Positions 52,644 to 60,187 of a stretch of 64,000 nucleotides of DNA are shown here, piece after piece (positions within the stretch are counted from its first letter, which is position 1; each line of letters starts with the position of its first letter). The stretch is taken from assembly GCA_949283695.1 (NCBI GenBank), contig CASDTX010000046.1:124001-188000 (forward strand), in the 5' to 3' direction. The translations under genes were made by a program, and so were the position numbers. Below the pieces are notes generated by a model. It searched no databases, was not told where the DNA came from, and was given only the letters and a program-made list of their open reading frames with translations. The stretch is from an uncultured Eubacteriales bacterium. Its GTDB lineage: Bacteria > Bacillota > Clostridia > Lachnospirales > Lachnospiraceae.

Positions 52644-53096
52644 ATGGAAACAGAGAAATGGCAGCAGGATCAGATCGTGCATCTTGCGCTTGTTGTAAAG
52701 GACATTGAGAAAACACTTGCTGATTACTGCAGGATCTTCCGGATGGAGATGCCGCAGATCAAACAGACCTGTCCGGAGGAAATCGCAGAGACCGAATACC
52801 GGGGCAGACCGACTCCGGCCCGCGCGAAACAGGCGTTCCTTTCTTTCGGCAGTATGCGCATTGAGCTGATGGAGCCGGATGCACATGACAGTACATGGAA
52901 GGAGTATCTGGAGCAGCACGGGAACTGCGTTCACCATATCGCATTGTACGTGCCGGATATGGACCGGGCGCTGGAAGAGCTGGAAGGCGAGGAGATCTCC
53001 CTTGTCCAGAGGGGGAAATACCGGGGCGGGAAGTATGCCTATGTGGCCAGTGAGGAGAAACTGGCGGTCATGCTGGAACTTCTGCAGGACGACTGA
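52644..53096 (+). CDS. VOC family protein 3 (complete metal site)
   Basis: A 150-aa VOC-fold protein with the His/Glu/His/Glu set visible: His13 (VHLALVVKDIE), Glu in MRIELMEPD, His in CVHHIALYV, and Glu in VMLELLQ. It resembles VOC 1 and VOC 2 in length and position of motifs but is not a recent duplicate by sequence. AGGAGGA lies before the ATG at 52644. It is followed 18 bases later by the Gfo/Idh/MocA gene. Confidence 0.85.
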   Translation: METEKWQQDQIVHLALVVKDIEKTLADYCRIFRMEMPQIKQTCPEEIAETEYRGRPTPARAKQAFLSFGSMRIELMEPDAHDSTWKEYLEQHGNCVHHIALYVPDMDRALEELEGEEISLVQRGKYRGGKYAYVASEEKLAVMLELLQDD

Positions 53097-53114
53097 TGAG
53101 GAAAGGAGACAGGG

Positions 53115-54284
53115 ATGGAGAAGACACGAATCGGCATCATCGGCTGCGGGGTGATTTCCGAGGTTTATCTGAACAATATCCGGCGATTTTACGGCAGGAT
53201 CCGGGTGGTGTCCTGCGCGGACCGCATCCGGGAGAAAGCGGAAGCGCTGGCTGCCAGCTATGACATCGGCAAGGTGTGCACCGTGGAAGAGCTTCTTGCG
53301 GATCCGCAGATTGACATTGTGCTCAATCTGACGATTCCGCAGGCGCATTACGAGATCAATCAGAAGGCAGTCACAGCCGGGAAGCACGTATACTGTGAGA
53401 AGCCGCTGGCCCTTACCGTCAGGGAGGCAGAGGAACTGCGGCGCCTGGCGAAAGAGAAGGGAGTGCGGATCGGCTGCGCGCCGGATACCTTCCTGGGCGC
53501 GGGCCTGCAGACCTGCAGGCGGCTGATCGATGAGGGATGGATCGGGAAACCGGTGGGCGCGACCGCCAATATGATGAACCACGGCACAGAGACCTGGCAC
53601 CGCTCTCCGGACTTCTATTATCAGCCGGGAGGCGGGCCGCTGTTCGACATGGGGCCGTATTATATCACTGCACTGGTCTCTCTTCTGGGACCGGTGGAGA
53701 AGGCGGGATGCTTCTCCACAAAGGGATTTGAGCAGCGGAGAATATACAGTATGCCAAGGAGGGGGGAATCGATCCGCGTAGAAGTGCCGACACATTACGC
53801 GGGGATCCTTCGCTTCCGGAGCGGGGCAGTGGCGAACATCAATCTGAGCTTTGACGCCTGGCTGTCCAACCTTCCGAAGCTGGAGATCTACGGCACAGAA
53901 GGCACGATCGTCGTTCCGGATCCGAACCGCTTCGACGGCGAGGTGAAGCTCATCCGAAGGGAGGCACTTCTGGATGCGGTGGAAGCGGCGCCGGGCGATG
54001 AAGCCGCAGGACTGCTGAGCAGGCCGGAGATGTGGGAGAAGTACAGAGTGATGCCCTCCCTGTACCGGCAGCCGGACGGGAATATGCGGGGGATCGGGCT
54101 TCTGGACATGATCTGTGCAATCGAGAATCAGCGGCCTGCCCGGGCGGGAGCGGAACTGGCCGGACATGTCCTGGAAGTGATGGAGTGTCTGAGCCGGGAG
54201 GATGCGGTCTCGGCGGTTGCATCTTCGTGCGAGAGACCCGCGCCCATGCCTGCAGGGCTGGAGATCGGCGAACTGGATGAATGA
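53115..54284 (+). CDS. Gfo/Idh/MocA family oxidoreductase
   Basis: A 389-aa NAD(P)-dependent sugar dehydrogenase. N-terminal Rossmann motif GIIGCGVISEVY; the family signature CEKPLAL at about 97-103; the C-terminal alpha/beta domain with GGGPLFDMGPYYITALVSLLG. In several gut bacteria members of this family oxidise C3 of a glucoside so that the bond to the aglycone can be eliminated; here that is only an inference. A run of 18-bp tandem repeats begins at its stop codon. Confidence 0.9.
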   Translation: MEKTRIGIIGCGVISEVYLNNIRRFYGRIRVVSCADRIREKAEALAASYDIGKVCTVEELLADPQIDIVLNLTIPQAHYEINQKAVTAGKHVYCEKPLALTVREAEELRRLAKEKGVRIGCAPDTFLGAGLQTCRRLIDEGWIGKPVGATANMMNHGTETWHRSPDFYYQPGGGPLFDMGPYYITALVSLLGPVEKAGCFSTKGFEQRRIYSMPRRGESIRVEVPTHYAGILRFRSGAVANINLSFDAWLSNLPKLEIYGTEGTIVVPDPNRFDGEVKLIRREALLDAVEAAPGDEAAGLLSRPEMWEKYRVMPSLYRQPDGNMRGIGLLDMICAIENQRPARAGAELAGHVLEVMECLSREDAVSAVASSCERPAPMPAGLEIGELDE

Positions 54285-54355
54285 AAGAAATACGAGCAAT
54301 AGAAGAAATACGAGCAATAGAAGAAATACGAAAAATAAAATCAATACGAGAAACG
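54284..54355 (+). repeat. 18-bp tandem repeats between the oxidoreductase and dehydratase genes
   Basis: Four consecutive 18-base units (54284, 54302, 54320, 54338) with the form GAAGAAATACGAGCAATA; the last two are progressively degenerate. They occupy most of the 108-base gap and begin at the stop codon. A translated reading gives repeats of NTSNRR, but no gene is supported. Confidence 0.85.
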
Positions 54356-54392
54356 GGTTAAATAATAATGAAGAAAGGATAGGGTCTGTAAA

Positions 54393-55775
54393 GTGGAAGT
54401 ATCAGGAGCAGCAGAGAAACAGGTAAATACAGGTTCCGCCCCGTCCCGGCTCAGGATTACAGATCTGAAGATCTGCAAGGTACATATTCCGCCCTGGGGA
54501 AGCCATCTCATCCGGATTGAGACCAATCAGGGACTGACCGGATATGGGGAGCTGCGGGACGGAGCCAGCGCGACGTATGTGAAGATGCTCAAAAGCAGGA
54601 TCCTGGGGGAAAACCCCTGTGACATTGAGCGGCTGCTGAAGAAGATCCGGCAGTTCGGCGGGATGGCCCGCCAGGCGGCAGGAGTCTCCGCCGTGGAAAT
54701 CGCTCTGTGGGATCTGTGCGGGAAGGCTTACCAGATCCCGGTCTATCAGCTGCTGGGCGGGAAGCAGAGAGCGCAGATCCGGCTGTACGCAGACGCGCAC
54801 ATTGAGAGCGGCAGGTTTACCGGTGAGGTGCGTGAGCCCGAGGAAGTGGGCAGAACCCTGCTGGAATCTATGAGTCAGGACTTCTCCGTGCTGAAGCTTC
54901 TGAGTGTGGAGCTTCTGATGTATCAGGAGGGGAATGTCTCGGGGGCCACGGACTGGCTGAGAAACTACAGAAAGATACAAGACGGACTCAAAGAAGCCGG
55001 AACGAAGGACCTGAAGACGCGGACACAGCTGAATGCGGCTCTGTATAATTATAATAATCTGGCACATCCGTTTACGAATCTGCATGTTACGGAACAGGGA
55101 CTGGACTGTCTGGAATCTTACATCGAAAGGATCCGGGCAGTCACAGGATATGAGGTGCCTCTGGCAATTGATCATTTCGGGCATTTCCCCATGATTGACA
55201 TGATAAAAATCGGACGGAGACTGGAGAAGTTTAACCTGGCCTGGGCCGAGGATATGCTGCCCTGGTACCTGACAGAGCAGTACGCGCATCTGGCCCGGCG
55301 TACGGAGATCCCGCTGGCAGTGGGAGAGGATATTTATCTGGCGGAGAACTTCGAACCGCTGCTTCAGACCGGCGCGCTGTCACTGGTCCACCCGGATCTG
55401 CTGACCGTGGGCGGGATCCTGGAGGTGAAAAAGCTGAGCGCGCTGGCAGAGAAATACGGTGCATCCATGGCGATCCATATGTGCGAGAGCCCGGTTGCGG
55501 CACTGGCAGCGGCACATGCCGCGGCGGTGAGCGATGTGTTCTTTGCCCTGGAGTACGATGCGCTGGATATGCCCTGGTGGGAGGATCTGATTGACAGTCC
55601 CTATTCGCCTATTGGAGCGGGCGGACAGATCACCCTTCTGGATGAGCCGGGGCTGGGCATACGCGGGCTGAACGAGGAGGTGCTGAGGGAACATGCAGAG
55701 GTCACAGACGGAGAGATCTGGATGTCCACAGACGAGTGGAACCAGGAATCCTCACTGGACCGGATCTGGAGCTGA
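54393..55775 (+). CDS. Enolase-superfamily dehydratase (mandelate racemase/muconate lactonizing type)
   Basis: A 460-aa MR/MLE protein, probably a sugar-acid dehydratase. The three metal ligands are Asp260 (AIDHFGHF), Glu286 (WAEDMLPW) and Glu312 (VGEDIY); a histidine in AIHMCESP is the likely base. The usual K-x-K motif on the second strand reads VLKLLSVE, with only the first lysine. The N-terminal capping domain has GYGELRDGASATYV. GTG start with a poor binding site (AAGGAT). An insertion around residues 185-225 is longer than in common family members. Substrate not assignable from sequence. Confidence 0.87.
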   Translation: MEVSGAAEKQVNTGSAPSRLRITDLKICKVHIPPWGSHLIRIETNQGLTGYGELRDGASATYVKMLKSRILGENPCDIERLLKKIRQFGGMARQAAGVSAVEIALWDLCGKAYQIPVYQLLGGKQRAQIRLYADAHIESGRFTGEVREPEEVGRTLLESMSQDFSVLKLLSVELLMYQEGNVSGATDWLRNYRKIQDGLKEAGTKDLKTRTQLNAALYNYNNLAHPFTNLHVTEQGLDCLESYIERIRAVTGYEVPLAIDHFGHFPMIDMIKIGRRLEKFNLAWAEDMLPWYLTEQYAHLARRTEIPLAVGEDIYLAENFEPLLQTGALSLVHPDLLTVGGILEVKKLSALAEKYGASMAIHMCESPVAALAAAHAAAVSDVFFALEYDALDMPWWEDLIDSPYSPIGAGGQITLLDEPGLGIRGLNEEVLREHAEVTDGEIWMSTDEWNQESSLDRIWS

Positions 55776-55834
55776 GGAATCGCAGAACGGCAACGAATAA
55801 GAGATCATGGAAGGACAAAAGGAGCGGAGGACAT

Positions 55835-56659
55835 ATGGAATATAGCAAGGACTTGATCAGACAGCTGGAAGAGAAGGCGAGAACGCTGAGAAAGGATGTT
55901 GTGATCAGCATGGGAGTAGGCGTCGCCGGACACATCGGGGGATCGAATTCGTCCGCGGACATTGTGGCGGCACTGTATTTTTATAAGATGCATTATGACA
56001 GCCAGAATCCCCAGATGGAGGACCGGGACCGGTTCCTGCTGAGCAAAGGTCACGTGGCCATTCTTCAGTACGCGGCACTGGCAGAGGCGGGATATTTCCC
56101 GGTGGAAGATCTGAAAAAAACAAAGGAGATCGGATCCTATCTGCAGGGCCACCCGGATGTGCGCAAGACGCCGGGGATCGAGGCCGGGACCGGATCGCTG
56201 GGACAGGGATTGTCGATCGGGCTGGGGATGGCTCTCGGCATGAGAAGCAATGGGATCCGGCGGAAGGTATATGTACTGGTCGGAGACGGTGAGACCCAGG
56301 AGGGACAGGTCTGGGAGGCAGCTATGGCGGCCGGCATGTATAAGGCGGACAACCTGGTGGCCATTGTGGACCAGAACGGCCTGCAGGCCAACGGAAAGGT
56401 GGAGAACCGCATGAATACAGCCCCGCTCACCCTGAAGTGGAAGAGTTTCGGCTGGAACGTGATCGAGATCGACGGTCATAATATGGAAGAGATTCTCACT
56501 GCGCTTGACCAGGCAGACGGAATCAAAGGGATGCCCACGGTCATCATTGCACACACTGTCAAGGGCAAAGGCGTAAGCTTCGCGGAGAATGTTGTAGGTT
56601 ACCACAACGGAGCGCTGACACAAGAGACGTATCAGCAGGCATTACAGGAATTGTCATAA
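55835..56659 (+). CDS. Transketolase, N-terminal subunit
   Basis: A 274-aa protein that is the thiamine-pyrophosphate-binding half of a split transketolase. Signatures: GHIGGSNSSADIVAALYF, SKGHVAILQYA, GTGSLGQGLSIGLGMALG and the TPP motif GDGETQEGQVWEAA...DQNGLQ. With the next gene it would move two-carbon units between sugar phosphates, or use hydroxypyruvate as donor. GGAGG precedes the ATG at 55835. Split transketolases are common in clostridia, so the separation is natural. Confidence 0.93.
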   Translation: MEYSKDLIRQLEEKARTLRKDVVISMGVGVAGHIGGSNSSADIVAALYFYKMHYDSQNPQMEDRDRFLLSKGHVAILQYAALAEAGYFPVEDLKKTKEIGSYLQGHPDVRKTPGIEAGTGSLGQGLSIGLGMALGMRSNGIRRKVYVLVGDGETQEGQVWEAAMAAGMYKADNLVAIVDQNGLQANGKVENRMNTAPLTLKWKSFGWNVIEIDGHNMEEILTALDQADGIKGMPTVIIAHTVKGKGVSFAENVVGYHNGALTQETYQQALQELS

Positions 56660-56672
56660 GGAGGAGGCAGCA

Positions 56673-57599
56673 ATGGGATATACGAATCAGAGAATCGCCT
56701 ACGGGCGCACACTGGTAGAGCTTGGAAGGACGAATCCGGATATTGTGGTGCTGGACGCGGACCTGGGCGGCTCAACCATGGGGAAAATGTTCGAGCAGGA
56801 GTACCCGGACAGGCATTTTGAGATGGGGATCGCGGAGGCAAATATGACCTCCGTCGCGGCAGGGCTTGCCCAGGCGGGGAAGATCCCGTTCACGAATTCG
56901 TTTGCCGTTTTCGCGGGCGGGCGCGCCTATGACCAGATCAGACAGACGATCGCCATCGGCAGACTCAATGTAAAGATCTGCGGGTCTTCTGCGGGGCTGT
57001 CTGATTTCGGAGACGGGGCCACGCATCAGTCGGTGGAAGATCTCGCGCTCATGCGGGCCATCCCCAATATGACGGTCCTCTGCCCGGCTGACGCCAATGA
57101 GACGGTGGGCGCTGTGAAGGCCATGGTGGAAATGGACGGACCCTGTTACATCAGACTGAACCGGAATGACTATGAAAATGTGACAGAGGAAGGCCAGGAA
57201 TTCCGCATTGGGGAACCCAAAGTCCTGAGAGAGGGAGAGGAGATCGTTCTCTTTGCCACCGGATATATGGTGGGACTCTCTCTTGCGGCGGCAGAAGAAC
57301 TGGCGGGGAAAATCTCTGTAAAAGTGGTGAATGTCAGCACCATCAAGCCGCTGAATGAGAACCGAATCGCAGAGCTGGCCAGGGGATGTAAAGCGGCTGT
57401 AACAGCGGAGGAGCACAGCATCATCGGAGGCCTTGGAAGCGCGGTGTCAGAAGCCCTGCGCAAGGAGAGGATCGCCGTGGAATTCGTAGGGATTAACGAT
57501 ACGTTCGGGTGCAGCGCCCACAATTATCAGGATGTATTGAACGCGCACGGCCTGACCACGGAGCATATCGTAAAGGCAGTCGAGAAGATGAACAGATAG
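56673..57599 (+). CDS. Transketolase, C-terminal subunit
   Basis: A 308-aa protein with the pyrimidine-binding domain (DADLGGSTMGKMFEQEYPDR..EMGIAEANM with the catalytic Glu) and the C-terminal swivel domain. It begins 13 bases after the N-terminal subunit behind AAGGAGGAGG. Both halves are needed for activity. Its presence in the operon implies that the pathway passes through a ketose or hydroxypyruvate. Confidence 0.93.
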   Translation: MGYTNQRIAYGRTLVELGRTNPDIVVLDADLGGSTMGKMFEQEYPDRHFEMGIAEANMTSVAAGLAQAGKIPFTNSFAVFAGGRAYDQIRQTIAIGRLNVKICGSSAGLSDFGDGATHQSVEDLALMRAIPNMTVLCPADANETVGAVKAMVEMDGPCYIRLNRNDYENVTEEGQEFRIGEPKVLREGEEIVLFATGYMVGLSLAAAEELAGKISVKVVNVSTIKPLNENRIAELARGCKAAVTAEEHSIIGGLGSAVSEALRKERIAVEFVGINDTFGCSAHNYQDVLNAHGLTTEHIVKAVEKMNR

Positions 57600-57618
57600 A
57601 AGCAGGAGGTACGGGAAA

Positions 57619-58518
57619 ATGAAAATCGGTTTTATCGGTCTTGGAATCATGGGCAGGCCCATGGTGCTCAACCTGATGAAGGCAGGGTATGAGGTGGCAG
57701 TATACGACATTGTGAAAGAGAATGTAGAACAGATGGCAGCGAGAGGGGCGGAGGCGAAGTGCTCCGCAAAAGAAGCCTCCCAGGACTGTGAAGTGATCAT
57801 TACCATGCTGCCGAACTCCCCCCACGTGAAAGCTGCGGTGCTTGGAGAAGACGGAGTTCTGGAAGGAGCCAGGCCGGGACGTATCCTGATTGATATGAGC
57901 TCCATCGCTCCGGCTGCGTCCAGGGAGATCTGGGAAGCCTGCGCGAAGAAGCAGGTTCAGATGATTGACGCGCCGGTGTCAGGGGGAGAGCCGAAGGCTA
58001 TTGACGGAACCATGTCCATTATGGCAGGAGGGGACAAGGCAGTATTTGACAAGGTATATGACATCCTCATGTCCATGGGCGGCAGTGCGGTTTACTGCGG
58101 GGAGATCGGAGCGGGCAATACGACGAAGCTGGCCAACCAGGTCATTGTGGCGCTGAACATTGCCGCTGTATCCGAGGCGTTCATGCTGAGCAAGAAGGCA
58201 GGCGTGGATCCGCAGAAGGTATTTGAGGCTATCCGGGGCGGTCTGGCAGGGTCCACGGTGATGAACGCGAAAGTTCCCATGATTCTGGCAGGAAACGATA
58301 AGCCGGGCTTCAAGATCGATCTCCATATCAAAGACCTGGCTAACGCTCTGGAGACCGGGCATGAGACTGGAGCACCGCTGCCTATGACGGCGGGGGTGAT
58401 GGAGATCCTGCAGAATCTCCGCGCAGACGGCTATGGACAGAGCGACCACAGCGCGATCTGCAAATACTATGAGAAACTGGCCGGCACAACGATCGGAACG
58501 GAAGAGGAGGGGATGTAG
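57619..58518 (+). CDS. garR: 2-hydroxy-3-oxopropionate (tartronate semialdehyde) reductase
   Basis: A 299-aa beta-hydroxyacid dehydrogenase. N-terminal NAD(P) motif GFIGLGIMGRPM; substrate loop DAPVSGGEPKAIDGT; catalytic Lys170 in GAGNTTKLANQ. Extended segments (ITMLPNSPHVK, LIDMSSIAP, IRGGLAGSTVM, IDLHIKDLANAL) are close to Escherichia coli GarR, so reduction of tartronate semialdehyde to D-glycerate is the best guess. The aldolase that usually supplies the semialdehyde (GarL) is absent, so another source, such as a hydroxypyruvate isomerase, is needed. Confidence 0.85.
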   Translation: MKIGFIGLGIMGRPMVLNLMKAGYEVAVYDIVKENVEQMAARGAEAKCSAKEASQDCEVIITMLPNSPHVKAAVLGEDGVLEGARPGRILIDMSSIAPAASREIWEACAKKQVQMIDAPVSGGEPKAIDGTMSIMAGGDKAVFDKVYDILMSMGGSAVYCGEIGAGNTTKLANQVIVALNIAAVSEAFMLSKKAGVDPQKVFEAIRGGLAGSTVMNAKVPMILAGNDKPGFKIDLHIKDLANALETGHETGAPLPMTAGVMEILQNLRADGYGQSDHSAICKYYEKLAGTTIGTEEEGM

Positions 58519-58519
58519 A

Positions 58520-59326
58520 ATGGAACTGTCGCCGCTGGAAAAACGCTTTTCCCTGCAGGGGAAGACGGTGGTCTTCACCGGGGCAGCGGGAGGCATCGGA
58601 AGTGCGATCGCAGAAGGGCTGGCTGAGGCAGGCGCTTCGGTGGCGCTCTGCGATATCAGTACCGGGCAGCTGGAACAAGTGAGAGACCGGATCATCGGTG
58701 CAGGCGGAACCGCGTCCTGCCACCGCCTGGACGTGACGGACAAGGAGATGATTTCGGAGTGTATGCGCCAGATCCACGGGCAGTACGGGTCCCTGGACGT
58801 GCTGGTCAACTGCGCGGGAATCAATAAGAGAGAAGGATTTGCGGATGTGGCAGAGGAAACCTATGACAAGATCATGGATGTAAACTTAAAGGGTGTGTTT
58901 CTTGTGTCACAGGCAGCCGCGCCTTATATGAAGGAGCAGAGAAGCGGCAGCATTATCAATATCGGCTCTCATAATACGGGCAGTATTCTGGGAGGCTGCG
59001 CGGTGTACGGGGCAACGAAGTGCGGCGTTCTGTCACTGACGCGTTCGATGGCCGTGGAATGGGCGAAATATAATATCCGTGCCAACTGTGTCAGCCCGGG
59101 ACATATCCAGACCCCGCTGACCACGGTTACCTGGGAGCATCCCCAGCGGTCGAAATACCTGCTGGACCGGATCGCGCTGAACCGTCCGGGGTACCCGGAA
59201 GATATTGTAGGGGTCTGCATTCTTCTGGCGTCGGACGCGTCCGCCTATATTACGGGAACAGAGATCCGGGTGGACGGGGGATGTATCGCGGGCGGACAGC
59301 CCTGGCCCTATGACACTGCATTTTAG
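58520..59326 (+). CDS. Short-chain dehydrogenase/reductase 2
   Basis: A 268-aa classical SDR similar to gluconate 5-dehydrogenase and 2-deoxygluconate dehydrogenase (KduD) enzymes. Cofactor motif TGAAGGIG, NCAG, catalytic Ser region NIGSHNTGS, YGATK, and C-terminal TGTEIRVDGG. The ATG at 58520 begins one base after the garR stop with GGAGG upstream. Likely acts on a keto-sugar acid in this pathway. Confidence 0.9.
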   Translation: MELSPLEKRFSLQGKTVVFTGAAGGIGSAIAEGLAEAGASVALCDISTGQLEQVRDRIIGAGGTASCHRLDVTDKEMISECMRQIHGQYGSLDVLVNCAGINKREGFADVAEETYDKIMDVNLKGVFLVSQAAAPYMKEQRSGSIINIGSHNTGSILGGCAVYGATKCGVLSLTRSMAVEWAKYNIRANCVSPGHIQTPLTTVTWEHPQRSKYLLDRIALNRPGYPEDIVGVCILLASDASAYITGTEIRVDGGCIAGGQPWPYDTAF

Positions 59327-59337
59327 AAGGAGCGCAT

Positions 59338-60174
59338 ATGAGACTGGGTATATCGACGGATTTGAATTGTAAGAGCCCGCAGGAGTGGGCGGAGAGCATC
59401 CGCAGCCTTGGGTGCGGCGCTGTTGTATTTCCGGTGGATTACACCGCGGATGAGAAGACTGTATGGGCGTATGCCGACGCGGCAGAAGCCTGGGGGCTGG
59501 TGATCGCGGAGACTGGCTGCTGGTGCAATCCCATCTCCCCTGATCCTAAGGAACGGGAACAGGCTCTGGAACGGTGCCGGGAGCAGCTGCGGCTGGCGGA
59601 CGCGGTAGGAGCCAGGTGCTGCGTCAACGTGGCCGGGGCCGCGGGAGCGAAATGGTCCGGAGCATACAAAGGGAATTTCAGCGAAGAGACATGGGATCTG
59701 ACGGTGCGGACGATCCAGGACATCATTGACGCAGTGCGTCCGCAGCACACCTGTTTCACCATTGAGCCCATGCCCTATATGGTTCCCTTGGATCCGGATC
59801 AGTATGTGCGGCTCATGGAGGAGGTGGACAGAGACCGGTTCGCAGTGCATATGGATTTCTGCAACTGGCTGAATACGCCAGAGAAGTATTATTTCCACGA
59901 GGCCTTTCTGGAAGAATGCTTTGCAAAGCTGGGGCTGTACATCAAGAGCTGCCACCTGAAGGATGTGCAGCTGACCCATGAGCTGACCTGTCATCTGAAG
60001 GAAGTGCCCTGCGGACAGGGCGAGATCAATCTGGAGAACTACATCCGGCTGGCTGAACAGTATGATCCGGAGATGCCGATGATCACGGAACATCTGAAGT
60101 CTGATCAGGCCTATCTGGACAGTGTCCGCTATCTGAAACAGCGGCTGCAGCCGGCGGGAATCAGGTTCTTTTAA
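59338..60174 (+). CDS. Sugar phosphate isomerase/epimerase (xylose isomerase-like barrel)
   Basis: A 278-aa TIM-barrel protein of the AP-endonuclease-2/xylose isomerase-like superfamily. The four metal residues typical of D-tagatose 3-epimerase and hydroxypyruvate isomerase are apparent: Glu in FTIEPMPY, Asp in VHMDFCNW, His in KSCHLKD, Glu in MITEHLKS. It could be a hydroxypyruvate isomerase feeding the GarR-like enzyme, a ketose epimerase, or a 3-keto-glycoside lyase. AAGGAG precedes the ATG. Confidence 0.85.
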   Translation: MRLGISTDLNCKSPQEWAESIRSLGCGAVVFPVDYTADEKTVWAYADAAEAWGLVIAETGCWCNPISPDPKEREQALERCREQLRLADAVGARCCVNVAGAAGAKWSGAYKGNFSEETWDLTVRTIQDIIDAVRPQHTCFTIEPMPYMVPLDPDQYVRLMEEVDRDRFAVHMDFCNWLNTPEKYYFHEAFLEECFAKLGLYIKSCHLKDVQLTHELTCHLKEVPCGQGEINLENYIRLAEQYDPEMPMITEHLKSDQAYLDSVRYLKQRLQPAGIRFF

Positions 60175-60187
60175 ATGAGGAGAGAAG

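Noticed and set aside
54284-54355. CRISPR-like or coding repeat
   Set aside because: Units are contiguous 18-mers without spacers; the possible peptide has no start signal.
55835-57599. Transketolase broken by a frameshift
   Set aside because: Each half has its own strong binding site and complete domain boundaries, as in other natural split transketolases.
55835-60174. Sulfoquinovose (sulfo-transketolase) pathway
   Set aside because: A split transketolase and a beta-hydroxyacid dehydrogenase are present, but there is no sulfoquinovosidase of the GH31 type, and the reductase resembles tartronate semialdehyde reductase much more closely. It remains a remote alternative.
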